Below are positions 27,794 to 36,536 of a stretch of DNA of 64,000 nucleotides, piece by piece; positions within the stretch are counted from its first letter, which is position 1, and every line of letters begins with the position of its first letter. The DNA is from Tellurirhabdus bombi (lineage in GTDB: Bacteria > Bacteroidota > Bacteroidia > Cytophagales > Spirosomataceae): positions 2,678,001 through 2,742,000 of the forward strand of contig NZ_CP090557.1 of the NCBI RefSeq assembly GCF_021484805.1, given 5' to 3'. Position numbers and translations under genes: made by a program. The notes below the pieces were generated by a model. It was not told the origin of the DNA. It ran no database searches and worked only from the letters and a program-made list of their open reading frames with translations.

Positions 27794-28294
27794 TCAAGCG
27801 AAGTCAATCAGAACCTGATTTTTCTCAACACTCTCACCTCGTTGAACGCGGATGCTTTTGATGGTGCTTTCGCCGGGTGCTTTGATGACGTTTTCCATCT
27901 TCATGGCTTCCAGAATCAGAACGGTATCGCCTTTCTGCACGGTGTCACCCACCTGTACGTTGATACTCAGAATCAGGCCCGGCATGGGTGCTTTGATTTC
28001 GTTGATCCGCGCTTTGTTAGTCGATTCCATGCCCATTTGGGCCAACAGAAGATCAAAACGATCTTTCAGTTTGATGGTATGGATGCCCTGATTGATTCTA
28101 AGCGTAACGCTTTTTTCGGCAGGGTCGAGTTCCAGCAGTTCGGCCACAAAAGAACGATTCTGATGCAGAATATGAAACTGACGGTCGTTTAAAGGCACTA
28201 AATCCCAGGCGAAAGGCTCGCCATTGAGCGTAGGTTGACCAGACGGGAAATCAATATCAAATGTATCTTTTTCGTTGACCGTAGCGCGGTACAT
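27794..28294 (-). CDS. Biotin carboxyl carrier protein (acyl-CoA carboxylase)
   Basis: A 166-residue carrier with a C-terminal biotinyl domain. The biotinylated lysine is K132 in EAMKMEN, preceded by the APMPGLILSI turn. The first ~90 residues are a separate beta-rich segment, like the region that links biotin carboxylase to the carrier in propionyl-CoA carboxylase alpha subunits. It is probably the partner of the carboxyltransferase that follows and is modified by the BirA at 39159. ATG at 28294. Confidence 0.93.
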   Translation of the reverse strand: MYRATVNEKDTFDIDFPSGQPTLNGEPFAWDLVPLNDRQFHILHQNRSFVAELLELDPAEKSVTLRINQGIHTIKLKDRFDLLLAQMGMESTNKARINEIKAPMPGLILSINVQVGDTVQKGDTVLILEAMKMENVIKAPGESTIKSIRVQRGESVEKNQVLIDFA

Positions 28295-28306
28295 AAAAAG
28301 CCGGGT

Positions 28307-29218
28307 TTATTTTCGATTGATCAAATATACCCCAAATAAGCAAATTGCCATACCCATGATTTGCGGCCAGTAGAGCGGCTCGCCATCCAGAAGGCCCCAG
28401 CCTAAAGCAACAATCGGAATCAGGTACGTAACAGAAGACGCAAAAATGGCCGATGACAATTGGATGATGCGGTTAAACAGAACAGTCATCAAGCCAGAAC
28501 CCAGCACGCCCAGAATAATCAGCATCACAAACGACGATGAAGACGCCGGATTGACCGCCCGGACGGGAAAATCGGTGGTAAGCAGGCCCAGCAGGGCAAG
28601 GGGGCCGGTCAGTGCAAACGTCCAGGAGGTGGAGGTTAGCGCGGGTAAGTGTCGAAGATAGCGCGATACCAGATTGATATTGAGGCCATAACACAAAGTA
28701 GCGACAACAAGTAAAAGCGCGTAGCCATTAACCGAAAAAGAGCCGGTTGCACTCAGAAAAACCAAAAATACAGAGCCGGCGAAGCCCAGTAAAACGCCAA
28801 TAACCTGCCTGGTCTGGAGCGAGTTTCCGAAGAAAATAGCACCTAAAACCAACGTAAACAACGGACTTAGCGAATTCAACGCACCCGCTAACGAGCTACT
28901 AAGATGGGCTCCGGCAATGGCAAACATGAAGGCGGGAATGAGGTAGCCCAATACGCCCGAGGCCAATAAAACCCAGCTCTGCTGCCGTGGAAACTGCCGA
29001 ATTTTAAGCATCACGTAAGGCAGAAAGAACAAAAAGGCGAATGTAATCCGTCCCGTGGCAACCTGCGTTGGTGAAAAAGAAGCCAGGCTTCGCTTAATGA
29101 GAATAAATGAACTGCCCCAGACCAAAGCGAGAATAAAAAGCAGAATCCAGGCCAGCAAGGGCGTTGTCTGTTGGGCAGGCGGCGAAATAGGTCGCTCGGT
29201 AGACGTCGGCGTGGTCAT
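28307..29218 (-). CDS. EamA/DMT-superfamily transporter
   Basis: A 303-residue membrane protein with two EamA repeats and ten predicted helices; LALVWGSSFILIKRSLASFSPTQVA is the typical first-repeat start. The substrate is unknown. It sits 12 bp before the biotin-carrier gene and 45 bp after dusB on the same strand, so it is probably read on one transcript with both. It is a distant family relative of the transporter at 7362-8231. Confidence 0.9.
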   Translation of the reverse strand: MTTPTSTERPISPPAQQTTPLLAWILLFILALVWGSSFILIKRSLASFSPTQVATGRITFAFLFFLPYVMLKIRQFPRQQSWVLLASGVLGYLIPAFMFAIAGAHLSSSLAGALNSLSPLFTLVLGAIFFGNSLQTRQVIGVLLGFAGSVFLVFLSATGSFSVNGYALLLVVATLCYGLNINLVSRYLRHLPALTSTSWTFALTGPLALLGLLTTDFPVRAVNPASSSSFVMLIILGVLGSGLMTVLFNRIIQLSSAIFASSVTYLIPIVALGWGLLDGEPLYWPQIMGMAICLFGVYLINRK

Positions 29219-29252
29219 AAAATGGCGTAAGGATGGTAAAGCAAGCGAGGGT

Positions 29253-29278
29253 TGAAAGCGTCCTTAGACGCTTTCAAC
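29253..29278 (-). other. Hairpin with the dusB stop codon in its loop
   Basis: An 11-bp perfect stem TTGAAAGCGTC / GACGCTTTCAA surrounds a TAAG loop on the minus strand; TAA is the dusB stop codon. There is no T run. Confidence 0.55.
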
Positions 29279-30253
29279 GGCATAAAAATCAGCTACTTCT
29301 GCCAAAATGCCTTGTAACTCATCGTATGTATCAGCCGTGACCAGCCGTTGCCGATACGGTTTAAAGTTTTCCAGCCCTTTAAAATAATTGGTGTAATGCC
29401 GACGCATCTCAAAGGTGCCCACGCGTTCGCCTTTCCAGCGGATGGAAAAATCGAGGTGCTGGCGGCAAACGTCCACGCGGTCGGCGATGGTTGGAATAGG
29501 GAGATGACCGCCAGTTTTCAGGAAGTGCTTGATTTCGTTAAAGATCCACGGATAGCCGATGCTGGCCCGGCCAATCATGATGCCATCCACGCCGTAGCGA
29601 TTGCGGTATTCCAGGGCTTTTTCGGGGCTATCAATGTCGCCATTACCGAAAATAGGAATGGTGACGCGCGGGTTTTCCTTGATTCGGCCAATAAGTGTCC
29701 AATCGGCCTCTCCCTTGTACATCTGCACCCGCGTGCGTCCGTGGACGGTCAACGCCTGAATGCCGATGTCCTGAAGCCGCTCGGCAACTTCCATAATGTT
29801 TTTGGTGTTGTCGTCCCAGCCCAGGCGGGTTTTGACCGTCACGGGTAAATGCGTCGCCTTGACAACGGCTTCGGTCATTTGAACCATTTTGGGAATGTCC
29901 TGCAACAAAGCCGCTCCGGCACCCCGGCAGGCTACGTTTTTCACCGGACAACCGTAATTAATATCGATCAGATCCGGATTCGCGCGGGTGGCAATCTCGG
30001 AGCAAGCCCGCATGGTTTCGATATCGGAACCAAACAACTGAATACCAATGGGCCGCTCGTATTCAAAAATATCCAGCTTCTGAACGCTTTTCGCCGCGTC
30101 ACGGATCAATCCTTCGGATGAAATAAACTCCGTATACATTAAATCTGCACCATTGGCCTTACAAACCGCCCGGAAAGGCGGATCGCTTACGTCCTCCATC
30201 GGTGCCAGCAACAGCGGAAAATCCCCTAATTCTATCTTACCAATTTTTGCCAT
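29264..30253 (-). CDS. dusB: tRNA-dihydrouridine synthase (DusB-like)
   Basis: A 329-residue FMN-dependent enzyme that reduces uridines in tRNA D-loops. The catalytic cysteine lies in NYGCPVKNVACRGAGAALLQD, and FMN-binding elements include LAPMEDVSDPPFRA at the N terminus and IFGNGDIDSPEKA and DGIMIGRASIGYPWIF in the barrel. A helical tRNA-binding domain makes up the last ~75 residues. ATG at 30253. It heads the probable dusB-transporter-BCCP-carboxyltransferase transcript. Confidence 0.93.
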   Translation of the reverse strand: MAKIGKIELGDFPLLLAPMEDVSDPPFRAVCKANGADLMYTEFISSEGLIRDAAKSVQKLDIFEYERPIGIQLFGSDIETMRACSEIATRANPDLIDINYGCPVKNVACRGAGAALLQDIPKMVQMTEAVVKATHLPVTVKTRLGWDDNTKNIMEVAERLQDIGIQALTVHGRTRVQMYKGEADWTLIGRIKENPRVTIPIFGNGDIDSPEKALEYRNRYGVDGIMIGRASIGYPWIFNEIKHFLKTGGHLPIPTIADRVDVCRQHLDFSIRWKGERVGTFEMRRHYTNYFKGLENFKPYRQRLVTADTYDELQGILAEVADFYAVESV

Positions 30254-30360
30254 ACCTGCTTCAAAAGCAATAACTCACAGAACTTGAAGTTGTAACGCAT
30301 CCGATGAATGATGGGTTCAGATGCCAACTTTTAAAAATACAGCCGTAAATTTACAACCTT

Positions 30361-31320
30361 ATGACTGAATTACGTTCAAATAATCCGTTGGCCGAAGGGC
30401 TGCATCCCCTGCGCAGTATAATCCTTTTGCTGGGATTCGTGTTGGTTGGTATGTCGCTGGGAAGTATTGTTTCAGCCCTATTGCTGGTGATCTGGTCAAC
30501 GATGCAGGATGGGGGAGCGGCCCGTAATACGTTCGAATTACTGAGCAATCCGGAAGCTTTTTCAGGAAGCTGGTATCTGCTGATTTTAATTCAGGGAATC
30601 AGCCACGCCCTGACTTTTCTGGTCCCCTGTCTGCTTTACTGGCGAATGATGGAACGTCGCCGCTGGAAAGATTTCAACCCGCGTCCGCTGTCGACAGTCA
30701 ACTCCCTGGCATTGGTGGTTTTGCTGACCATTGCTTTTATGCCGTTTAACGGATTAATTATTGAGTGGAATCAGAACATTAACTTGCCCCCGGCTTTTGA
30801 AGGGCTGGAAGAGTGGATGAAGCAAAAGGAAGACCAGCTCACAAAGCTGACCACCTTTCTGGTTTCGTTTGATTCGCCGGTGCAGCTTATGCTGGCCTTA
30901 GTGGTTGTTGGGGCGCTGCCCGGCATTGGAGAAGAGGTTTTATTTCGAGGCTTGCTGCAACGGAAACTAGGCCAATGGACTGGAAATACCCACGCGGCGA
31001 TCTGGATTGCTGCGGCCATTTTTAGCGCGATTCACTTTCAATTTTACGGATTTTTTCCACGGATGTTACTCGGCGCGCTATTTGGGTATCTCTACGCCTG
31101 GTCCGGAAATTTATGGGTTCCGATTCTGGCCCATTTCGTCAATAATGGCTTCACCGTGTTGATGGTATGGCTATACCGGCAGCGAGTAGTGCCCATCGAT
31201 ATTGAAAATACAAACTCGGTTCCGCTGACGGGTGCTTTTTTTTCGTTACTTTTAACAATTGGATTATTGTATTACTTCCGAAAAAGCAACCAAGCTGCTC
31301 GTTCACATCCGTATGGCTAA
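30361..31320 (+). CDS. CPBP-family intramembrane metalloprotease
   Basis: A 319-residue membrane protein with about eight helices and the Abi/CAAX-protease signature: EEVLFRG starting at residue 191, SAIHFQFYGFFPRM, and PILAHFVNNG. These Glu and His residues form the active site in the Rce1-like family. The substrate is unknown; bacterial members have been linked to peptide maturation and bacteriocin self-protection. The downstream DUF2007 gene starts 8 nt before its stop, which indicates translational coupling. Confidence 0.9.
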   Translation: MTELRSNNPLAEGLHPLRSIILLLGFVLVGMSLGSIVSALLLVIWSTMQDGGAARNTFELLSNPEAFSGSWYLLILIQGISHALTFLVPCLLYWRMMERRRWKDFNPRPLSTVNSLALVVLLTIAFMPFNGLIIEWNQNINLPPAFEGLEEWMKQKEDQLTKLTTFLVSFDSPVQLMLALVVVGALPGIGEEVLFRGLLQRKLGQWTGNTHAAIWIAAAIFSAIHFQFYGFFPRMLLGALFGYLYAWSGNLWVPILAHFVNNGFTVLMVWLYRQRVVPIDIENTNSVPLTGAFFSLLLTIGLLYYFRKSNQAARSHPYG

Positions 31321-31531
31321 AAATTGGGAAAAGGTGTTGGTGACTTCCATGCTTATCAGAGCTGAGATGGCCAAGATTGTGTTGGCCGGACACGAAATCG
31401 ACGCCGTTGTCATCAACAAAAAAGATAGTAACGTACATTTTGGCAACTGTGAGGTTTATGTTCCTTCACAACATGCCATTCTTGCCAAAGTGATTATTTC
31501 TGCTGAAATGCAGCACGTAACCGGCGAATGA
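31313..31531 (+). CDS. DUF2007 small protein
   Basis: A 72-residue soluble protein, MAKNWEKVLVTSMLIRAEMAK at the start, matching the DUF2007 family (putative signal transducing protein) with the segments AVVINKKDSN and EVYVPSQHA. The molecular function is unknown. The ATG at 31313 lies inside the end of the CPBP gene in another frame; an upstream in-frame extension falls within that gene and is less likely. Confidence 0.8.
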   Translation: MAKNWEKVLVTSMLIRAEMAKIVLAGHEIDAVVINKKDSNVHFGNCEVYVPSQHAILAKVIISAEMQHVTGE

Positions 31532-31576
31532 GCTGGTAGTAACAACTTTTTGTCGATCAAACTCGGCAGTTTTCTT

Positions 31577-31894
31577 TTATTCGGCGTCAAACAACTCCGC
31601 CCGGGTAATGGCCCACTTACCGGCTGCAATAGGCAAGCCCCGCAAAATACCTCGGTTGGTTGTACAGATTAAATAAATGTCTTCCGTTTCAAAGATAGCT
31701 ACTACGTTTTCGTGAGCAATGGGCGATGATTTGCCGACGGTTTCAGTAAGCTCCTGGCCATTGTCTTCAAACGTAATCGAATAAACCCGGGCGTCGGTGG
31801 GTTTATAATTCGCCTGACGAATTTTTTTCTGCAAGATGCTATAGACGTTCTCTGCTTCTTTATTGTCTTTGGTGGCCGGTACAAAAAACTTCAT
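31577..31894 (-). CDS. Small conserved-looking protein of unknown function
   Basis: A 105-residue soluble protein starting MKFFVPATKDNKEAENVY and containing CTTNRGILRGLPIAAG. I do not recognise a named family. No membrane segment or signal is seen. A longer form from an ATG at 31960 would add 22 residues, but MKFFVP is the more natural N terminus. It converges with the DUF2007 gene. Confidence 0.65.
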   Translation of the reverse strand: MKFFVPATKDNKEAENVYSILQKKIRQANYKPTDARVYSITFEDNGQELTETVGKSSPIAHENVVAIFETEDIYLICTTNRGILRGLPIAAGKWAITRAELFDAE

Positions 31895-32214
31895 GGAGAT
31901 AAAAGATTTGGTGATCGCAACGCTTTTTTCACGAACTGCGTCAACAAATATCGTAAACATAAGCAGCAGAACAAGCCAGATGCCCGTTTAGGCCTCGTGA
32001 CAAACCGGCTGGATAGCATACCTCATGGGCATTTATCGCTCATTTTTTGGTATATTCGCCCAAACTGGTAAAATAGATAGGTTCGCAAAATGAACAATCG
32101 CACCGAAAATTCAGCATAACAGTACTCGTAGCTTGCATTCGATTAGGTGTAATTGTTTGTTTCATAGTTGGTTATTGGCAAAACGGTCAATTGGGCCAAC
32201 GTTAGCATCGGATA
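31895..32214. other. Intergenic region between the 31577 gene and cdsA
   Basis: It holds the possible longer N terminus of the leftward gene (to 31960) and the upstream region of cdsA. A one-mismatch -7 element, TATATTCG, lies at 32051-32058. I see no gene or RNA in it. Confidence 0.4.
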
Positions 32215-33054
32215 ATGAAATCTAGGTTAGATAAAATGTCGAATCTTCAACAGCGGGTCATTGCAGCCGTGGTGGGGATAGGACTTGTTTTAGGGGCAAT
32301 CTGGTATGGCGATTGGAGCTTTGCCCTGCTTTTTTGCGCCATTAGTGCGCTGACGCAGCTGGAGTTTTACCGCCTGCTGGGTCTTGATGGAAACCAGCCG
32401 TTGACCTACTATGGCACCTTGGTGGGCTGCTTTATTGTGTTGCTGACGTTTTTAATTGAAAAAGAGGTAATTGCCTATGATAATTACTTTCTGATCTGTC
32501 CGGCAGCGTCGATGGTCTTTCTCATCAAGCTCTACAAAAAGAACGATCTAAAGCCTTTTTCGAATATCGGGTTTACTTTTCTGGGTATCATTTACGTGGC
32601 AGTGCCCTTTGCCCTGCTGAATGTGCTGGCACTCTGGCGAGGCGTATACCGACCCGGTTTGGTGCTGGGCTGCCTGATGCTGCTTTGGGCCAGCGACATT
32701 GGGGCTTACTTTGCCGGAACCAAATTTGGTCGACGGAAATTATTTGAACGGGTGTCGCCCAAAAAATCCTGGGAGGGGAGCGTGGGAGGTGCCATTGCCT
32801 CCGGAATTGTCGCGTTTGGGTTGATTGTCGGAAAGTTTGAGCCTGATTTGCAAGCCTGGGAATGGTACTGCATTGGCGCGATTATCGTAGTGACGGGTAC
32901 CTACGGCGATTTGGTTGAATCGTTGTTTAAACGGAGCATTGCCATTAAAGACTCCGGTTCGAGTATTCCAGGACACGGTGGTTTTCTGGATCGCTTCGAC
33001 GGTTTATTGGTAGCAGCGCCTTTTATCATTACGTTTTTGAAAGTTTTCTCGTAG
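32215..33054 (+). CDS. cdsA: Phosphatidate cytidylyltransferase
   Basis: A 279-residue membrane enzyme that makes CDP-diacylglycerol from phosphatidate and CTP, the branch point for phospholipid synthesis. About eight helices are predicted, and the signature SLFKRSIAIKDSG...PGHGGFLDRFD lies near the C terminus, as in all CdsA proteins. ATG at 32215; a second in-frame ATG 15 nt later is also possible. Confidence 0.95.
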   Translation: MKSRLDKMSNLQQRVIAAVVGIGLVLGAIWYGDWSFALLFCAISALTQLEFYRLLGLDGNQPLTYYGTLVGCFIVLLTFLIEKEVIAYDNYFLICPAASMVFLIKLYKKNDLKPFSNIGFTFLGIIYVAVPFALLNVLALWRGVYRPGLVLGCLMLLWASDIGAYFAGTKFGRRKLFERVSPKKSWEGSVGGAIASGIVAFGLIVGKFEPDLQAWEWYCIGAIIVVTGTYGDLVESLFKRSIAIKDSGSSIPGHGGFLDRFDGLLVAAPFIITFLKVFS

Positions 33055-33105
33055 AAATTAGGACAATAGACCAGAAATGCCGGTCGTTTTTAGGTTTATA
33101 TAAGT

Positions 33106-33879
33106 ATGAAAGCATTGACTAGATTCCAACGCTTTTTACAAGCGATATGTTGGGGGGGGAGCCGACTGGTACTACCAGGGATGGTGCTGCTTACCTTATT
33201 GACTATAAATCAGACTACTACTTACGCGCAGGGCCAGGGATCTCTGGTTATGTTTACTGGTATTGTAACTTCTGGAAAAACCAGTGAGCCGCTGCCAGAG
33301 GCGTACGTGTATATTCCCAAAGCGGGACGGGGTATTCTCTCGAACCGGATGGGCTATTTTGCCTTGCCTGTATTGCCGGGTGATAGCGTTGTGTTTAGCT
33401 ATGTCGGCTTCAAAAAGCAATACACAATTATTCCCCGCCGCCTGACTGAAACGTCTTTCTCGGCGGTAATTGCCATGCAGGAGGACGTAACGACGCTAGC
33501 TGAAGTAAAAGTTTATCCGTACGCAACCGAAGAGTTATTTAAGCAGGCGCTAGTTAACATGAAGTTACCGGATGAAAAAGAACGCGAGAATCTGGCACGA
33601 AATACCAGCGCTGAGGCGATGCAGCGCCTGGCTGCTATGACACCCATGAGCGCTGCGGCGAACTACCGTTATTTCATGAACCAGCAGTTTTTTGGGCGGG
33701 ATAACCTGATCAACCGCAGCCAAATGACAACGATTCCCTTCCTGAACCCTTTTGCTTGGGCTAATTTTATTCAATCCGTTAAAAACGGCGATTTGAAAAA
33801 GAAAGAGTACCGGCAGGAAATGAACGCCACGCCCCGCGAAAACCTGACGCGCGACGACATCATCAAGTATAAGAATTAA
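33106..33879 (+). CDS. Exported carboxypeptidase-regulatory-like domain protein
   Basis: A 257-residue exported protein. The signal region ends TTTYAQG near residue 44. Residues ~48-130 form a CarboxypepD_reg-like beta sandwich (FTGIVTSGKTSEPLPEAYVYI...GDSVVFSYVGFKKQY), the plug-like domain common in Bacteroidota envelope proteins. The remaining half is helical and charged, with no TonB barrel. Its 3' end overlaps the convergent lpxH gene by 17 bp. The function is unknown. Confidence 0.82.
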   Translation: MKALTRFQRFLQAICWGGSRLVLPGMVLLTLLTINQTTTYAQGQGSLVMFTGIVTSGKTSEPLPEAYVYIPKAGRGILSNRMGYFALPVLPGDSVVFSYVGFKKQYTIIPRRLTETSFSAVIAMQEDVTTLAEVKVYPYATEELFKQALVNMKLPDEKERENLARNTSAEAMQRLAAMTPMSAAANYRYFMNQQFFGRDNLINRSQMTTIPFLNPFAWANFIQSVKNGDLKKKEYRQEMNATPRENLTRDDIIKYKN

Positions 33880-34648
33880 AGGTTAGAAGCTCGGTTTTTT
33901 CGCCGTCAAAGCGGGCGTAGGTATTGGAATAAAGCCATTCGCCCAAATTGATGTAGCGGCTATTGGGGGTAACTGCTAAATCCAGGGGCAGGTGGCGATG
34001 CCCGAATATGTAAAAATCGTGGTGTTGGTGCTTTTCCATTTCCCGGCAATAACTCAGCAACCACTCTTTTTCTTCGCCCTGAAAAGTCTCTTCACCCTTG
34101 TGTTGATTCGACGCCCGGCTGTGGCGTGACCAGCGATCGGCCAAAGCAACGCCTACGTCTGGATGTACCCAACGGAAGAGGCGACGAGCCAGCCGATTTT
34201 CAAAAACAACCTTCAGCCGTTTGTAGAAATGATCGCCTGGGCCGAGTCCATCACCATGCCCGACTAGAATACGCTTGTCCCCAATTTGGTAAACGCGGGG
34301 CTGGCGATAAACGGGAATGCCCATTTCCTGCGTGAAGTAATCTTCCATCCACATATCGTGGTTGCCCGTAAAGAGCACAACAGACAAGCCCGCATCCGTT
34401 AGCTCAGCGAGTTTGCCTTGTAAGCGAATAAAGCCTTTGGGAATTGTTTTTTTGTATTCAAACCAGAAATCAAAGACATCGCCAACCAGAAAAATCACTT
34501 CGGCATCCTGACGAACCATATCGAGCCACTGGACAACGCGTTGTTCGCGTTCGCGGCTTTTTTCGGGGGTAGGCGTACCCAGGTGAAAATCAGAGGCAAA
34601 ATAAATCGCGCGATTGGCGGGTAAGGTCAGATTCTCAATGGGTAACAT
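33863..34648 (-). CDS. lpxH: UDP-2,3-diacylglucosamine diphosphatase
   Basis: A 261-residue calcineurin-like phosphoesterase of the LpxH family, which makes lipid X in lipid A synthesis. All metal-binding blocks are present: SDFHLGTP, GDVFDFW, GNHDMWM, GHGDGLGPGD and GHRHLP. The ATG at 34648 (MLPIENLTLP) is preferred; upstream in-frame codons add 42 residues without resemblance to the family. It converges with the preceding exported-protein gene. Confidence 0.93.
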   Translation of the reverse strand: MLPIENLTLPANRAIYFASDFHLGTPTPEKSREREQRVVQWLDMVRQDAEVIFLVGDVFDFWFEYKKTIPKGFIRLQGKLAELTDAGLSVVLFTGNHDMWMEDYFTQEMGIPVYRQPRVYQIGDKRILVGHGDGLGPGDHFYKRLKVVFENRLARRLFRWVHPDVGVALADRWSRHSRASNQHKGEETFQGEEKEWLLSYCREMEKHQHHDFYIFGHRHLPLDLAVTPNSRYINLGEWLYSNTYARFDGEKTELLTFNSYT

Positions 34649-34792
34649 GCGAATAAGTAGACAAGCCTGCAAAAATAACATTTTGTTTGCTCTCGTCCCG
34701 TCAAAATTACTTTTCTGGCTCAGATCATAGGGGGAAATTTCCCGGACGAACAACATTTTATGGTTATATTGCAAGTTGTTTTTACATTGCTT

Positions 34793-35572
34793 ATGAAGAA
34801 TCTTTCCTTAATCCGTATTGTCTGGTTTTCAATTTGCCTCTTCGCTTTATCAGACAGGCTGCTCGCTCAGCCAATGATTGCCGAAGCTACTACGCCAGTC
34901 GTCAATAAGCCGAATCCTACACGTACTGAGACACTTTCGTTTGACCGAATGCTGGTTTATGAACAGTCGGATTACAATGGTTCGATCGTTCGTTATCAGA
35001 TTCTCCTTAACTCCAAAACGGGTGTTATGGGCTTTGATAAGAAACTGGCCAGCATGAGCTTACCTGCTTTTGGTGACGGATTTACCTTTGCAACGGGTCA
35101 GCCTGATGGATCATACCGAATTTACGTCAACGACCCCGGCGAAGGCAAAGTAATCCTGCGTTATTCCACGGGGCGGAAAGCATATGCGTCTGCTTTTTCC
35201 AGCACTTGTCGGCAGAACTTTAGCCGTCGTTATCGTCTGACCGGCCAGAGCCAGCAGGTAAACGGGTTCATGGCGAAACAATACCAGGCTAGTTTAGGCC
35301 GAAAGGACATGGAATACATCAGTGTTGCCAAAGTTGGTTTTAATCCTTATCCGTTGTATTTGTTCAACGAACTGGAACTGGAAGCTAAGTTACCAGACGC
35401 GCACAGTATCAATTTTGTTGGTCGCCTAACTTCGGGCGAATTACTGATTGAGTCGAAGAAGGTATATTATTCTGAATTGGTAAATGGCCGTCCAGCCGTT
35501 AGTACCCTCAAGCTGGTTTATTATGGCCCGATGAATTATTCATTTGATGCAACTGGCTATCGTTGGCGTTAA
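34793..35572 (+). CDS. Exported protein of unknown function
   Basis: A 259-residue protein with a signal peptide (MKNLSLIRIVWFSICLFALS...LLAQP). The mature part appears beta-rich and ends MNYSFDATGYRWR. No catalytic motif is visible and I cannot name a family. The ATG at 34793 is chosen because it begins the signal peptide; ATG 34760 would add 11 residues. Confidence 0.75.
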   Translation: MKNLSLIRIVWFSICLFALSDRLLAQPMIAEATTPVVNKPNPTRTETLSFDRMLVYEQSDYNGSIVRYQILLNSKTGVMGFDKKLASMSLPAFGDGFTFATGQPDGSYRIYVNDPGEGKVILRYSTGRKAYASAFSSTCRQNFSRRYRLTGQSQQVNGFMAKQYQASLGRKDMEYISVAKVGFNPYPLYLFNELELEAKLPDAHSINFVGRLTSGELLIESKKVYYSELVNGRPAVSTLKLVYYGPMNYSFDATGYRWR

Positions 35573-35650
35573 GACGGAAACATTAGTCTAATTTATAAAA
35601 ACAAAGTCTAGACTTTCGTAGTATTTAATGGAAAAACACCACTAAACGCT

Positions 35651-36469
35651 ATGAATAATAAATTGAAATGGATACCGTTAGCAATGCTCTGCGTAGCCTG
35701 CGGTGGCCCTGACTCCGGCCGTCCAGAAGACGTAGGTGGAAATACGGGCAATGAAGGACCATTAGCTCGTTATGTATCAGGATCTTTTACCTTAAGTGAA
35801 GATACCAAATACGACAAACTTTGCAATGTTCTGGATGAAGGGTATGTTGGTTCTATATTTGATGTAGAACACGGTGATGTTTCTGTTAAGGATGGACAAA
35901 ACAGTTGCGAATTTTGGTGGGGTGACAAAAAGCATGTAGTCCTATCTACTACGGGCTATAAAGCTTTCCCATCGACTTATCAGGCTGAAGCCATGTTTGA
36001 TAGTTTGTACCAGACCAAAGAATACGCGACTCGTCACCGTCGAATCCATAGACCATCCTTGTTTGGTCCTAGTACGGAAGGAACCGTTTCTGAAGGGCCA
36101 GCCATGGGATCACCTTTATCAAATATTCCAGGAAATAGTCAGGAAGGACCAAGCAGGGGGGCCGACTCGACAGCAGCGGCTGGTGATACGACAAAGATAG
36201 GAGCCGGAAACATTAGAGATGTGAGTCCTGCGTTAGTAGAGCCCCCTAAAAATAGCCCCGCGGGAAAGGCTGTGACCGGAATAGGAGACAAAGCGATTTG
36301 GAGTGCTAGCACACGCACGTTACACATCCTCAGCGATAATCATATTTTCCATATAATGGTAGATAATGGCAAGAGCGCCGCTTCGGATCTTGAGATGGCG
36401 AGACAGCTTGCGAGTGTGGTTTTAGACAAAGCTGCCAAAGAAGTAAGATCATTCACGCAGCCTGATTAA
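35651..36469 (+). CDS. Putative lipoprotein of unknown function
   Basis: A 272-residue protein with a lipobox (AMLCVAC) near residue 17. A folded N-terminal part (~35-110) with CEFWWGDKKHVVLST is joined to a folded C-terminal part (~205-270) by a low-complexity linker rich in Gly, Pro, Ser and Ala. The C-terminal part has SDNHIFHIMVDNG. I do not recognise the family. It lies 78 bp after the previous exported protein and may be co-transcribed with it. Confidence 0.72.
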   Translation: MNNKLKWIPLAMLCVACGGPDSGRPEDVGGNTGNEGPLARYVSGSFTLSEDTKYDKLCNVLDEGYVGSIFDVEHGDVSVKDGQNSCEFWWGDKKHVVLSTTGYKAFPSTYQAEAMFDSLYQTKEYATRHRRIHRPSLFGPSTEGTVSEGPAMGSPLSNIPGNSQEGPSRGADSTAAAGDTTKIGAGNIRDVSPALVEPPKNSPAGKAVTGIGDKAIWSASTRTLHILSDNHIFHIMVDNGKSAASDLEMARQLASVVLDKAAKEVRSFTQPD

Positions 36470-36485
36470 GCTGTTCTGATGGCAT

Positions 36486-36519
36486 AAAAAAATCCCGCTG
36501 AGACCAGCGGGATTTTTTT
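36486..36519. terminator. Bidirectional terminator
   Basis: AAAAAAATCCCGCTG / CAGCGGGATTTTTTT with an AGAC loop lies between the convergent lipoprotein gene and ftsH. Confidence 0.93.
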
Positions 36520-36536
36520 ATGTTCCATTTTATGTA

